Source of the DNA: Pseudonocardiaceae bacterium | GTDB lineage: Bacteria > Actinomycetota > Actinomycetes > Mycobacteriales > Pseudonocardiaceae | Assembly (NCBI GenBank): GCA_009377865.1 | Contig: WHTH01000009.1 | Location: 27,757 to 91,756, forward strand | DNA: 64,000 bases | Direction of reading: 5' to 3' | Shown: in pieces, positions 8,419-17,849 of the stretch | Numbering within the stretch: the stretch's first letter is position 1 | Layout of the letters: each line of letters starts with the position of its first letter | Position numbers and translations under genes: made by a program | The notes under the pieces: model-generated | Database searches by the model: none | The model's input: the letters and a program-made list of their open reading frames with translations, nothing else | What the model was told of the DNA's origin: nothing

Positions 8419-10394
8419 CCCGGTGTGCCGGTCAGCTCGGGCATCGCCGCGCGGTAGCGCTCCCGCAGCCGGGGGAACTCCCGCGCGAGCTGCCAGTGCA
8501 GCTCCACCGAGCGGGTGATCAGCGAGCGGAACGCCTCCGGATCGCGCTTGCGGTAGGTGACACCCCGGCCGTCCGACGTCGACACCGTGACGCCATCGAG
8601 CCCCGACAGCACGAACCAGCGGGCATCCTGCGCGGCGACGTTGAGCTGCGGGCGGCGGTGAGTGCGGGAATCGACCGGCCGCAGCTGATGCACCAGCCGC
8701 CGCAGCAGGGTGGCACCGATGGTGACCGGGTTGGTCGGCGGCTTGAGCATGCCCTGCACGGAGAGCTGGTTGTTCGACGGCAGCGGCAGCTCCCGGGACG
8801 CCACGACCTGCCCGTCGGTGAAGTCCGCGCAGCGCTTGCGAACCTCGCCCAGCGCGGTGGGCAGCTTGTCGAACAGCGCCTCGGGACCTGCCATGAAGTC
8901 CCGGATGGCCATCTCCTGCAGCGCCAGCGTGGAGTACTCCATGGTCATCGCGTGCTTGAGCGCGTGTTTCATGGAGTCGGCGAGCATGGTCTTGGGGACG
9001 TCCTCGGCGCTGTGCAGTGCGGCTCCCACCAGGCGGTTGCGCAGGTGGAAGTAGGCCTGCCAGTCGGTGGCGTCGTCCTTGTCGGCGAACGACATGTGCC
9101 AGATGCCGACACCGGGCACGGTGGCGGTCGGATAGCCCGCGGCCCCGGCCCGGAGCCCGTACTCCACGTCATCCCACTTGATGAACAGCGGCAGCGGCAT
9201 CCCGACGTCCTCGGCCACGGCCCGCGGGATCAGGCACATCCACCAGGCGTTGTAGTCGACGTCGGCACGCCGGTGCAGCCACGTCGTCTGCCGCAGCGGC
9301 TGCTGGGCGAAGTCGTGGTCGTACTCGGTGTTCGGCGCCGGGGCCCAGCGCATCCGGTGCCGGTCGACCACCTCGCCCCAGGCGTGCAGCCGGGAGCGGG
9401 CCTGCGACTGCAGCATCTGCCCGCCGACGAGCATCGGGTCGCGGGCGAACCGGGAAAACGCCACCGCGCGCAGGATGGAGTCGGGCTCCAGGACGATGTC
9501 GTCGTCCATGAACAGGATCTGCTCGCAGTCGGTGTTGGTCAGCGCCTCGTACATCACCCGGGCGTAACCGCCGGAGCCGCCGATGTTGGGCTGGTCGATG
9601 ATCCGAAGCGCCTCCCCGAGGCCCGCCTTGGCCTCGGCGAAGCCGGCCTGGTCGACGACCTTGTTCGCGCCCTGGTCGGGTATGACGACAGCGGTGATCA
9701 CCGAACGCACCAGCGGGTCCTCCCCGAGGGCGCACAGCGTGGCGATGCAGTCGGTGGGCCGGTTGAACGTGGGCATCCCGATGGTGACCGCGGCGCGGCC
9801 GGGCGCGGGCTGCGACGCGTACCAGCCGCCGGAGTGCACTACCAGCTCTGAGTCAGCCGTGGTCAGGTCGAACCAGTACCAGCCGCCGTCCTCGAACGAG
9901 TCGAGCTGGAGCTCGACGTCGAACTCGTGACGGCCGGGCGTCTCGAGCAGCTCGCCGTGGGAGTGGACCTGGGTCCCGTCGGCCTTGGAGCGATAGACGT
10001 CGACGCGCCCGGTTCCCTCGAGCGACAGCCGCAGCGCCACCGTGCGCAGCACGCTCCAGCGCTGCCAGTAGCTGGCGGGGAACGCATTGAAGTACGACGC
10101 GAACGACACCTCGGTGTCCTCCGGAACGCGCACCGATGTGCGCGACAGCGTGCGAACCCTGCGGGCGTTGGGGTTGGAGATGGAGACCTCGACGTCCACG
10201 TCACGCTTGTACTGGGCACGCGTGATGGTCGGCGGCCAGACGCGGCGGGCGGACGCGGACTGCTCGTCGACGTAGAGCGCGCGCACCGCCATCGGGTCGG
10301 CCCGGCGCGGCATTATCAGCCGCTGCAGCAGCGACGAGGGTACCTCGACGGGCTCGCCGTCGCGCGTGCTGCGCTCGGCGGTGCTGCTCGACAT
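8394..10394 (-). CDS. glfT2: Galactofuranosyltransferase GlfT2
   Basis: This processive, bifunctional UDP-galactofuranose transferase builds the beta-(1,5)/(1,6) galactan of arabinogalactan at the inner face of the membrane. The product is 666 aa (637 in M. tuberculosis). An N-terminal beta-rich domain (about 1-195, with YFNAFPASYWQRW) precedes the GT-A domain starting VTIGMPTFNRP. The metal-binding acidic motif FMDDDI contains D297-D299; FIKWDDVEYG and GIWHMSF provide the catalytic Asp and the metal His. A helical C-terminal tetramer-forming region follows. A GGAGG lies about 10 bases before the ATG. The gene is separated from glf by the vapBC insertion, whereas they are adjacent in mycobacteria. 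Confidence 0.95.
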   Translation of the reverse strand: MSSSTAERSTRDGEPVEVPSSLLQRLIMPRRADPMAVRALYVDEQSASARRVWPPTITRAQYKRDVDVEVSISNPNARRVRTLSRTSVRVPEDTEVSFASYFNAFPASYWQRWSVLRTVALRLSLEGTGRVDVYRSKADGTQVHSHGELLETPGRHEFDVELQLDSFEDGGWYWFDLTTADSELVVHSGGWYASQPAPGRAAVTIGMPTFNRPTDCIATLCALGEDPLVRSVITAVVIPDQGANKVVDQAGFAEAKAGLGEALRIIDQPNIGGSGGYARVMYEALTNTDCEQILFMDDDIVLEPDSILRAVAFSRFARDPMLVGGQMLQSQARSRLHAWGEVVDRHRMRWAPAPNTEYDHDFAQQPLRQTTWLHRRADVDYNAWWMCLIPRAVAEDVGMPLPLFIKWDDVEYGLRAGAAGYPTATVPGVGIWHMSFADKDDATDWQAYFHLRNRLVGAALHSAEDVPKTMLADSMKHALKHAMTMEYSTLALQEMAIRDFMAGPEALFDKLPTALGEVRKRCADFTDGQVVASRELPLPSNNQLSVQGMLKPPTNPVTIGATLLRRLVHQLRPVDSRTHRRPQLNVAAQDARWFVLSGLDGVTVSTSDGRGVTYRKRDPEAFRSLITRSVELHWQLAREFPRLRERYRAAMPELTGTPGWKRVFES

Positions 10395-10593
10395 GAAGCG
10401 TCAGTCCTCCGGGAAGTCTCAGGCATCGGCTCGTACGTGGCGAGCGACGGTGGCCACCCCTGGCTGGGGCTCGCCGTGCGACAGGGTATCTGCGGGCCGT
10501 TGCCTGGCTGTAATCGAGGTGCATCGCGGCCACGGTTCGCGCGGCCCCACTGTGCACGAGCTTCCGCGCAGCGCTCGGCAGACACCGTCGTCT

Positions 10594-10625
10594 GCTCAGT
10601 CCTCCATGGTTGCGTCGAGCGCGCG
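10594..10625. repeat. Partial copy of the glf 3' end (left direct repeat)
   Basis: These 32 bases match 11410-11441 with two mismatches. Read on the minus strand they still encode RALDATMED plus a stop, against RALDGTMED at the true glf end. The vapBC module lies exactly between the two copies. Confidence 0.9.
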
Positions 10626-10670
10626 GGCGCTCACTGTCCGCAGTATGCCACCAACCCAGTCACAGTTTCG

Positions 10671-10697
10671 TGCGACATCATTGCTACGATTGTCGCA
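10671..10697 (+). promoter_or_regulatory. vapB operator and promoter
   Basis: Inverted half-sites TGCGACA (10671-10677) and TGTCGCA (10691-10697) are separated by 13 bases, and the right half runs into the start codon. A -10 box TACGAT (10685-10690) sits between them, 6 bases before the ATG. This is the expected arrangement for autorepression by an antitoxin from a leaderless promoter. Confidence 0.7.
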
Positions 10698-10957
10698 TGT
10701 CCGAGATCGCATCGCGGGACCTACGCAACGACACGGCCGGTATGCTGCGCCGCGTCCAGAGCGGCGACGAGCTCACCGTGACCGTCAGAGGCAAGCCGGT
10801 CGCGCAGCTTGTCCCGGTCCAGCGATCCCGGCGCCGCTGGCTGCCTCGCGCGGAGCTTGTGCAACGGCTTCGGATCGCGCAGAGCGATCCCGGGCTGCGC
10901 GGTGACCTGGCCGAGCTCGCCGGTGAGTCCACCGATGATCTCGGCCCCATCCGATGA
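10697..10957 (+). CDS. vapB: Antitoxin, Phd/YefM type (VapB)
   Basis: The product is 86 aa. The opening SEIASRDLRNDTAGMLRRVQ followed by DELTVTVRGKPVAQLVPV is the Phd/YefM DNA-binding and dimerisation fold; the C-terminal 40 residues are the toxin-neutralising tail. It overlaps the PIN toxin gene by 4 bases. I chose ATG 10697 rather than the longer frame from 10610 because of the -10 box and operator directly before it. It would bind its own promoter and the toxin. The module interrupts the usual glf-glfT2 neighbourhood. Confidence 0.85.
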   Translation: MSEIASRDLRNDTAGMLRRVQSGDELTVTVRGKPVAQLVPVQRSRRRWLPRAELVQRLRIAQSDPGLRGDLAELAGESTDDLGPIR

Positions 10958-11373
10958 CGAATCCTGACCCGATCGCTCACCGTCGCGGCCTGCTCGACAC
11001 GAGCGTCTTCATCGCCTCCGAGAGTGGCAGGCGACTCGATGAGGATCGGTTGCCCGAGGAATCCGCGATCTCGGTGGTCACCCTGGCCGAGTTGCACGCT
11101 GGCGTGCTCGCTGCGCCTGACACCGACACCCGGGCGGTGCGCATGGCCACCCTGGACGCGTTATCCGATGTGGAGACCCTGCCGGTGGACGAGCAGGCGG
11201 CGCTGGCGTGGGCGCGGATGCGGGTGCACCTCGCGGATACCGGTCGACGAGCCGGGGTCAACGATCTGTGGATCGCCGCATGCGCCATCGCCCATCGCCT
11301 GCCGATCGTGACTCAGGACGACGACTTCGACCGGCTCGACGGGTTGGCGGGCCTGACCATCGTGCGGGTCTGA
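10954..11373 (+). CDS. vapC: PIN-domain ribonuclease toxin VapC
   Basis: The product is 139 aa. The PIN active-site acids are visible: D15 in GLLDTSVFI, E46 in TLAELHAG, D104 in GVNDLWIAA, and D122-D124 in TQDDDFD. Toxins of this family cleave RNA, often tRNA or rRNA, with Mg2+. The gene overlaps the antitoxin stop by 4 bases, so translation is coupled. The reading frame is intact with all catalytic residues present, so this toxin should be functional. It ends 38 bases before the glf stop and is convergent with glf. Confidence 0.9.
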   Translation: MTNPDPIAHRRGLLDTSVFIASESGRRLDEDRLPEESAISVVTLAELHAGVLAAPDTDTRAVRMATLDALSDVETLPVDEQAALAWARMRVHLADTGRRAGVNDLWIAACAIAHRLPIVTQDDDFDRLDGLAGLTIVRV

Positions 11374-11409
11374 CCAGGGGACCGCTGCCAGGTCGCTGGG
11401 TTCGGGGAA

Positions 11410-12626
<1,217 letters not shown>

Positions 12627-12674
12627 TCACCGCGCCCCGGCGGTGCTGCGGATCCCGGCGAGGCTGCGCCGCGT

Positions 12675-12727
12675 GCCACCAAGGGGCCCTTCGCCTCGCC
12701 CTGTGAGGCATAGGTCCCCTTCGTGGC
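12675..12727. repeat. Imperfect 23-bp palindrome after the lipid kinase gene
   Basis: Arms 12675-12697 and 12705-12727 pair with four mismatches around a 7-base loop. The core aaggggccctt / aggtcccctt resembles the palindromes at 54551 and 55431. It sits downstream of the lipid kinase and upstream of glf, where it could end transcription. Confidence 0.75.
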
Positions 12728-12774
12728 GCGAGAGTTCCGGGAAGGCCACCAGCGCGCGCACGCGACGCTGCTGC

Positions 12775-13671
12775 TCATCCCGGATGACCGGCCGCGGCCG
12801 GTGGCGGAGCCAGCAGGCGTAGCGCCGAGGGCCGGATCCGGGCGGTGGCGGGCAGCGGGGTGATCGGCTCGCCGTCGCCGTAGAGGTGCAGCGGGCGGTC
12901 GGCCTGCAGCCGAAGCTCGCGACCGCGCAGCACCTGCACCTCGGGACGGTGTACGTGGCCACCCGACGGCAGCTGGCGGAAGCCGGCGAGGAAGGTCCGG
13001 CGCGGCACGTGGTGCACGGCGACGACGTCGAGCAGGCCGTCGTCGACGCGGGCGCTCGGCGCGACGTGCAGGCCGTGCCCGTAGTAGCCGGAGTTGGCGG
13101 CCACCACGGTGTAGCCGCGAAACCGGTACAGCGAGCCGTCGAGGTCGAGCGTGTAGCAGGCGGGGCGCCAGGCCAGCAGCGCGCCGAGCGCCGCTGCCGG
13201 ATAGGCGAGCGCACCGGGCACGACCCGGGCCCGATTGACCAGGGCGGTGGCCACCGAATCGACCCCGGCGTGGACGCTGCAGACCACCACGCTGCCCGCC
13301 ACGCTGATCACGTCCACCGAGGTGTCCGGGGCGTGCAGCAGGAGCTCGGCGATCCGAGCCGGGTCACGGGAGATACCCATCTGCCGCGCGAAGTCGTTAC
13401 CGCGGCCGGCCGGTACGATCCCCAGCACGCCCCGGGCGTCGACCACCGGCCCCGCGAGCGCGCCGACCGCACCGTCACCGCCGACGGCCAGGACGACGTC
13501 GCCGTCATCGGCCGCATCGCGGGCGAGCATCCGCGCATGCTCCAGGCTGCGGCTGTGCCGGACGTCGACGGTAGCCCCGGCCTCCCGCAGCAGCCGGGCG
13601 ACCGGCAGCAGCACTGCCATCGCCCGCCCGCCGCCGGCCACCGGGTTGACCACCGCGGTGAACGACCGCAT
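12775..13671 (-). CDS. Diacylglycerol/lipid kinase family protein (YegS-like)
   Basis: The product is 298 aa with the two-domain DAGK-catalytic fold: the nucleotide-binding N-terminus starts TAVVNPVAGGGRA and the signature is AVGGDGAVGAL near residue 65. Most members have GGDGT; here the Thr is Ala. VPAGRGNDFARQMG is the second nucleotide motif. Such kinases phosphorylate diacylglycerol or related lipids on the inner membrane face. The ATG lies one base after the stop of the upstream flavoenzyme gene, so the two are translated together. The in-frame extension to 13830 covers only that neighbour's shadow. Confidence 0.85.
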   Translation of the reverse strand: MRSFTAVVNPVAGGGRAMAVLLPVARLLREAGATVDVRHSRSLEHARMLARDAADDGDVVLAVGGDGAVGALAGPVVDARGVLGIVPAGRGNDFARQMGISRDPARIAELLLHAPDTSVDVISVAGSVVVCSVHAGVDSVATALVNRARVVPGALAYPAAALGALLAWRPACYTLDLDGSLYRFRGYTVVAANSGYYGHGLHVAPSARVDDGLLDVVAVHHVPRRTFLAGFRQLPSGGHVHRPEVQVLRGRELRLQADRPLHLYGDGEPITPLPATARIRPSALRLLAPPPAAAGHPG

Positions 13672-13672
13672 C

Positions 13673-15271
13673 TCAGCCCACCAGGACGCCGGGGTTGAGG
13701 ATCCCGGCCGGGTCCAGCCGGCCCTTGACCGCGCGCAACACGTCGACGGCCAGCGGGCCGACCTCGCGGGCGTAGTGCTCGCGATGGTCGACGCCGACGC
13801 CGTGATGGTGGGTGATGGTGCCGCCGGCACGCAGGATCGCGTCGCCGGCGGCAGTCTTGGCCCGCTGCCACTGCGCGAGCGGGTCGTCGGCCTGCGCGCA
13901 GGCCACGGTGAAGTACAGCGACGCGCCGGTCGGGTAGACGTGCGAGACGTGGCAGGCCACCAGCGGCGGGGTGTCCTGCGCCGTCAGTGCCTCGGTCAGG
14001 GCGGTGCGGACGGCCCCGTACAGCGCACCCAAGCTCGACCAGAACGTCGCCGTCTCGAGGGTCTCGACGAACGCGCCGGCGTCGAGCAGCGCGTCGCGCA
14101 GGTAGGGACCGGCGTAGCGCTGCCGCCGCCACTCCTGCCCCGGCTCGTCACCCTGCGGCTCGCCACCGCACCCCGCGAGCACGGCCGACGCGGCCTCGCG
14201 GCGCGCGGTCACGTCGGGCGGCGAGCCCTCGTAGCCCGCGATGAGCAGGCAGCCGCCCGACGACGCCGATCCGAGCTGACCGGGTCGTGCCAGCCCGACG
14301 GCGGTCTCGATCTCGTCCGACAGCCGCACCACGGTCGGGCGCGGACCGTCCTGGGCGAGCCGGCGCAGCGCCGCCATGCCGTCGGAGAAAAACTCGAAGC
14401 GCCAGCCCTCGTAGCTGCGCTGCGCGGGTGCCGGCATCAGCCGCACCGTCACGGCCGTCACGATGCCGAGCGCGCCCTCCGAACCCAGGATGAGCTGGCG
14501 CAGGTCGGGTCCGGCGGCCGAGGCCGGTGCGCGGCCGAGTTCGAGGCAGCCCTGTGGGGTGGCGACGGTCAGCCCGACGACCATCTCGTCGAAACGGCCG
14601 TAGCCCGCCGAGGCCTGCCCGGCAGAGCGGGTCGCGGCGAAGCCGCCGATGCTGGCGTACTCGAACGACTGCGGGAAGTGCCCGAGGGTGAAGCCATGGG
14701 CGCCGAGCTGCTCCTCGGCCTGCGGAGCCAGCAGACCGGGCTGCAGCACCGCGGTGCGCGATTCGGCGTCGACGGCCAGCAGCCGATCCATCCGCCGCAG
14801 GTCGAGCGCGATCGCGCCGGAGAACCCCGCCCGCCGTGGCGTCAGACCGCCGACGACCGAGGTGCCGCCGCCGAACGGCACGACGGCGACCCGGTGCTGC
14901 GCGCAGCTCCGCAGCACCGCTGCCACCTCATCGTGGGTGGCCGGCAGCACCACCAGATCCGGCGCGTCGGCGGCGTCACCACTCCGCAACCGCACCAGGT
15001 CCGAAGTGGACTTGCCCCGGGTGTGGCGGATCCGCGATTCGCGGTCGTCACGCACCTGCTCGGCACCCAGCAGCGCGACCAGCTCGTCACGACAGCCGCC
15101 GGGCAGGTCGGGCTCGGGCAGCGAGACGCCGGTCATCGCGACGGCCGCTGCCAGCGCCGGCGTGACGCCGAGCGCCTGCTCGAGCAGGGTGAGCACCGGC
15201 GCGGGCAGCGTCGGTACCCGGGCCGGGTCTCCCCAGCCCGACCACGACGGAACTGTACCGGATGGCGTCAT
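13673..15271 (-). CDS. FAD-binding oxidase, alkyldihydroxyacetonephosphate synthase-like
   Basis: The product is 532 aa from the ATG at 15271 (MTPSGTVPSW); a slightly longer start at 15289 is possible but would overlap the TetR operator. It has a VAO/PCMH FAD domain with PFGGGTSVVGG and the SIGGFAATRSAGQASAGYG loop, then a cap domain with the HHHGVG motif and the end RLDPAGILNPGVL. These are the landmarks of alkylglycerone-phosphate synthase-like enzymes, which exchange the acyl group of acyl-DHAP for a fatty alcohol; bacterial relatives may be D-lactate/glycolate-type oxidases. glpD and a lipid kinase in the same locus favour a glycerolipid role. Confidence 0.8.
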   Translation of the reverse strand: MTPSGTVPSWSGWGDPARVPTLPAPVLTLLEQALGVTPALAAAVAMTGVSLPEPDLPGGCRDELVALLGAEQVRDDRESRIRHTRGKSTSDLVRLRSGDAADAPDLVVLPATHDEVAAVLRSCAQHRVAVVPFGGGTSVVGGLTPRRAGFSGAIALDLRRMDRLLAVDAESRTAVLQPGLLAPQAEEQLGAHGFTLGHFPQSFEYASIGGFAATRSAGQASAGYGRFDEMVVGLTVATPQGCLELGRAPASAAGPDLRQLILGSEGALGIVTAVTVRLMPAPAQRSYEGWRFEFFSDGMAALRRLAQDGPRPTVVRLSDEIETAVGLARPGQLGSASSGGCLLIAGYEGSPPDVTARREAASAVLAGCGGEPQGDEPGQEWRRQRYAGPYLRDALLDAGAFVETLETATFWSSLGALYGAVRTALTEALTAQDTPPLVACHVSHVYPTGASLYFTVACAQADDPLAQWQRAKTAAGDAILRAGGTITHHHGVGVDHREHYAREVGPLAVDVLRAVKGRLDPAGILNPGVLVG

Positions 15272-15283
15272 TGTTTTACACTC

Positions 15284-15298
15284 TGACACGCAATGTCA
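15284..15298. promoter_or_regulatory. Probable TetR operator TGACA-N5-TGTCA
   Basis: A perfect inverted repeat with 5-base spacer overlaps the tetR ATG at 15293, in the 21-bp gap between divergent tetR and the flavoenzyme gene. A -10-like TACACT (15277-15282) precedes it. The position predicts that TetR controls itself and the divergent gene. Confidence 0.65.
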
Positions 15299-15901
15299 CA
15301 GAAAAACAAGCTCGGGCGTCCGCCAATACTCACCGACGAGGCCGTGCTGGACGCCGCCCGCGACTCCGTGCTGGCGGTGGGCGCGCGCCACACCACACTG
15401 GCCGAGGTCGCCCGGCGGCTCGGTGTCTCACGGCCGACGGTCTACCGCCGCTGGCCCGACGCCGATTCGCTGCTCGCGGCGCTGCACACCCGGGAGTGGA
15501 CGGGGTTGGTCGAGCGTCATGCGGCGCGGGCGCGCGAACATCCCTCGCGGCGCACCCTGGTGGGCGTCGTCGTCGCCGCAGTCACCGGCGTCCGCGCCCA
15601 CCCGGTGTTTCGCAAGTTCCGTGACGTCGACCCGGAACTGCTGCTCCCCTACGTGTTCCACCGCCGCGGCCGCAGCACCGACGCGATCCTGGACACGATT
15701 GAGCAGCTGCTGCGCATCGGGCAGGCCGACGGCCAGGTCCGTGACGGCGACCCCGCGCTGCTTGCGCGGGCGGTGATGCTCACCGGCCAGTCGTTCGTGA
15801 TCTCGGGCGCCACCATGGCCGACGGCTACTCGCTGACGGCACTCGACGAGCAGCTCGTCATCCTGCTCGACCGCTACCTCGCCCCCGGAGATCCCTCGTG
15901 A
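15293..15901 (+). CDS. TetR/AcrR-family transcriptional regulator
   Basis: The product is 202 aa. The N-terminal HTH spans about residues 12-58, with TLAEVARRLGVSRPTVYRRW as the recognition helix region. The helical C-terminal ligand domain ends DRYLAPGDPS. It is divergent from the alkyl-DHAP-synthase-like gene with a TGACA/TGTCA repeat between them, and its stop overlaps the glpD GTG by 4 bases. It therefore probably senses a lipid-related ligand and controls both arms of this locus; the ligand is unknown. Confidence 0.88.
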   Translation: MSQKNKLGRPPILTDEAVLDAARDSVLAVGARHTTLAEVARRLGVSRPTVYRRWPDADSLLAALHTREWTGLVERHAARAREHPSRRTLVGVVVAAVTGVRAHPVFRKFRDVDPELLLPYVFHRRGRSTDAILDTIEQLLRIGQADGQVRDGDPALLARAVMLTGQSFVISGATMADGYSLTALDEQLVILLDRYLAPGDPS

Positions 15902-15937
15902 GTGGCGATGCGAGCTATGACTCGAATCGCCACTCAC
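15898..15937. repeat. 17-bp inverted repeat forming the start of glpD
   Basis: Arms 15898-15914 (gtgagtggcgatgcgag) and 15921-15937 are reverse complements with one mismatch around the loop ctatga. It supplies the end of tetR and the first codons of glpD. Layout and 6-base loop match the repeat inside emb at 2069-2118. Confidence 0.9.
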
Positions 15938-17493
15938 AGGCGCTGCACGAGGCCCGCCGCAGCGACGAGCTCGCCGAGCTCAGCGGTGGCACCGAGGTCG
16001 ACCTGCTCGTCGTCGGCCTCGGCGTCACCGGCACCGGGGTCGCGCTCGACGCCGCCTCGCGAGGTCTGTCGGTCGCCGCGATCGACGCGCACGACCTCGC
16101 ATTCGGCACGTCGCGCTGGAGTTCCAAGCTGGTGCACGGCGGGCTGCGCTACCTGGCCAAACTCGATTTCGGCATCGCGTGGGAGAGCGCGGTCGAGCGG
16201 AGCAGGCTGATGCGCCACATCGCGCCGCACCTGATCCGCCCGCTGCCGATGCTGCTGCCGCTGACCCCGGCCGTCTCGCGGCGGGACGAGCTAGCGGTCC
16301 GCGCCGGCTTCGCCGCCGGCGATCTGCTGCGCGGCTGCGCCGGCACGTCACGGCACACGCTGCCCCGGTCCCGGCGGCTCTCGGCCGTGGCGGCTGCCCG
16401 GATGGTCCCCGCATTGCGCGGGTTGGGGCTGCGGGGCGGGTTGCTGTCGTGGGACGGGCAGCTGGTCGACGACGCGCGGCTGGTCACCGCACTCGCCCGC
16501 ACCGCCGCCGGCCACGGAGCGCGCATCCTCACCCGTTGCCGGGCCGAGACGCTGCACGGCGACGGCGCGATGATCACCGACACCCGCACCGGAGCGCGCC
16601 ACCTGCTGCACACCCGCGCGGTCGTCAACGCCACCGGCGTGTGGGCCGGGCAGCTGGTGCCCTACCTGGCACTGCGACCCTCCCGCGGCACCCACATCGT
16701 GCTGCCCGACGAACTGTTCGGCGGTCTCGGCGCCGCCATCACCGTGCCGGTGCCCGGGCAGTCCGCGCGGTTCGTCTTCGCGCTGCCCCAAGGCGACGGC
16801 CGGGTACTGGTCGGCCTGACCGACGAGCCGCTCGACGGGCCGCCTCCCGACGTGCCGCAGCCGACGGAGGCTGACATCGGCTTCCTGCTCGATGTGGTGG
16901 GCACCGTGCTGGAACACCCGCCGCAGCGCGACGACGTCATCGGTGCCTTCGCCGGGCTGCGGCCACTGCTCGACCTCGGCGGCGGCACCAGCGCCGACGT
17001 CTCGCGCCGCCACGCGGTGCTCGTCTCGCCGGACGGCGTCGTCACCGTCACCGGCGGCAAGCTCACCACGTACCGGAAGATGGCCTGTGACGCGGTGGAC
17101 GAGGCCGCGCGACGGGCAGACCTGCGCACCGGACCGTGCCGCACCGCGCGGCTGCCGCTGGTCGGTGCGGGCTCACGCGCCGAGTTGGCGGCGCAGCCGG
17201 TGCCGCGGCGGTTGGTCGAGCGTTACGGCACGGAGGCTCCCGCCGTGCTCGAGCAAGCCGATCCGGCGCTGGCCGAGCCGCTGGCCCACGGCGTGGCGAC
17301 CACCGGCGCCGAGCTGCTGTGGGCGCTGCGGCACGAGGGCGCGCTGGACGAGGACGACCTGCTCGACCGGCGCACCCGCATCGGCCTCGTACCCGACGAC
17401 CGGCAGCGGGCATTGCCCGCTGCCCGCGAGATCCTCGAGCACTACCGCGCCACACGTCAGGTCCAGGCCGAGACCAGATCGCCCGGACCGTAG
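15898..17493 (+). CDS. glpD: Glycerol-3-phosphate dehydrogenase (FAD)
   Basis: This membrane-associated flavoenzyme oxidises glycerol-3-phosphate to DHAP and passes electrons to quinone. The product is 531 aa. The FAD motif VVGLGVTGTGVALDAA starts near residue 38; SRWSSKLVHGGLRYL and the C-terminal VTVTGGKLTTYRKMA are family signatures, and a C-terminal DAO domain follows. It is translationally coupled to tetR (GTGA overlap). The first 14 codons are formed by a palindromic repeat, so the N-terminus SGDASYDSNRHS is probably not part of the ancestral protein. A later start is possible, but the overlap with tetR favours the GTG at 15898. Confidence 0.92.
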   Translation: MSGDASYDSNRHSQALHEARRSDELAELSGGTEVDLLVVGLGVTGTGVALDAASRGLSVAAIDAHDLAFGTSRWSSKLVHGGLRYLAKLDFGIAWESAVERSRLMRHIAPHLIRPLPMLLPLTPAVSRRDELAVRAGFAAGDLLRGCAGTSRHTLPRSRRLSAVAAARMVPALRGLGLRGGLLSWDGQLVDDARLVTALARTAAGHGARILTRCRAETLHGDGAMITDTRTGARHLLHTRAVVNATGVWAGQLVPYLALRPSRGTHIVLPDELFGGLGAAITVPVPGQSARFVFALPQGDGRVLVGLTDEPLDGPPPDVPQPTEADIGFLLDVVGTVLEHPPQRDDVIGAFAGLRPLLDLGGGTSADVSRRHAVLVSPDGVVTVTGGKLTTYRKMACDAVDEAARRADLRTGPCRTARLPLVGAGSRAELAAQPVPRRLVERYGTEAPAVLEQADPALAEPLAHGVATTGAELLWALRHEGALDEDDLLDRRTRIGLVPDDRQRALPAAREILEHYRATRQVQAETRSPGP

Positions 17494-17636
17494 ACCGTTG
17501 CCAGGTCGTGGACCGACAGCCAAGGCCGCCGGGCGGTGCTCACGGTGATTCTGGTTCACCGCGACGAGCATCGATCCGCTGCTCCGGGCCGGTGATCATT
17601 GCGCGCTGACAGCCTCACCGTCAGCTGCGCGCGTTG

Positions 17637-17849
17637 TCAGCGGCCGGTGGGTGCGTTCCAATCGACGAGTTGGATGATGACGCCGTTGGGGTCGGTGACC
17701 TGGAAGGCGCGCTCGCCCCACTCCTCAGCTGTCAGCGGCATGGTGATGCTGCCCCCTTCGGCGCACAGCCGCGCCAGCCAGCTCGCCCTCGAGATCGTCG
17801 ACGACGAACGCGAGGATAAGGCCGCGGGCGTGCTCGTCGCGCTGGTCGT
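17637..17849 (-). pseudogene. VOC/glyoxalase-family gene, 3' fragment
   Basis: The translation GLILAFVVDDLEGEL, then after a frame change ARLCAEGGSITMPLTAEEWG and RAFQVTDPNGVIIQLVDWN, is the C-terminal half of a VOC (glyoxalase/dioxygenase-like) protein. The frame shift near 17775 coincides with a tandem CTGG duplication. The N-terminal half is missing. Its place is taken directly by a glycosyltransferase, which reads into it in frame at about 17849. Two unrelated genes have been joined by a deletion. Confidence 0.8.
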
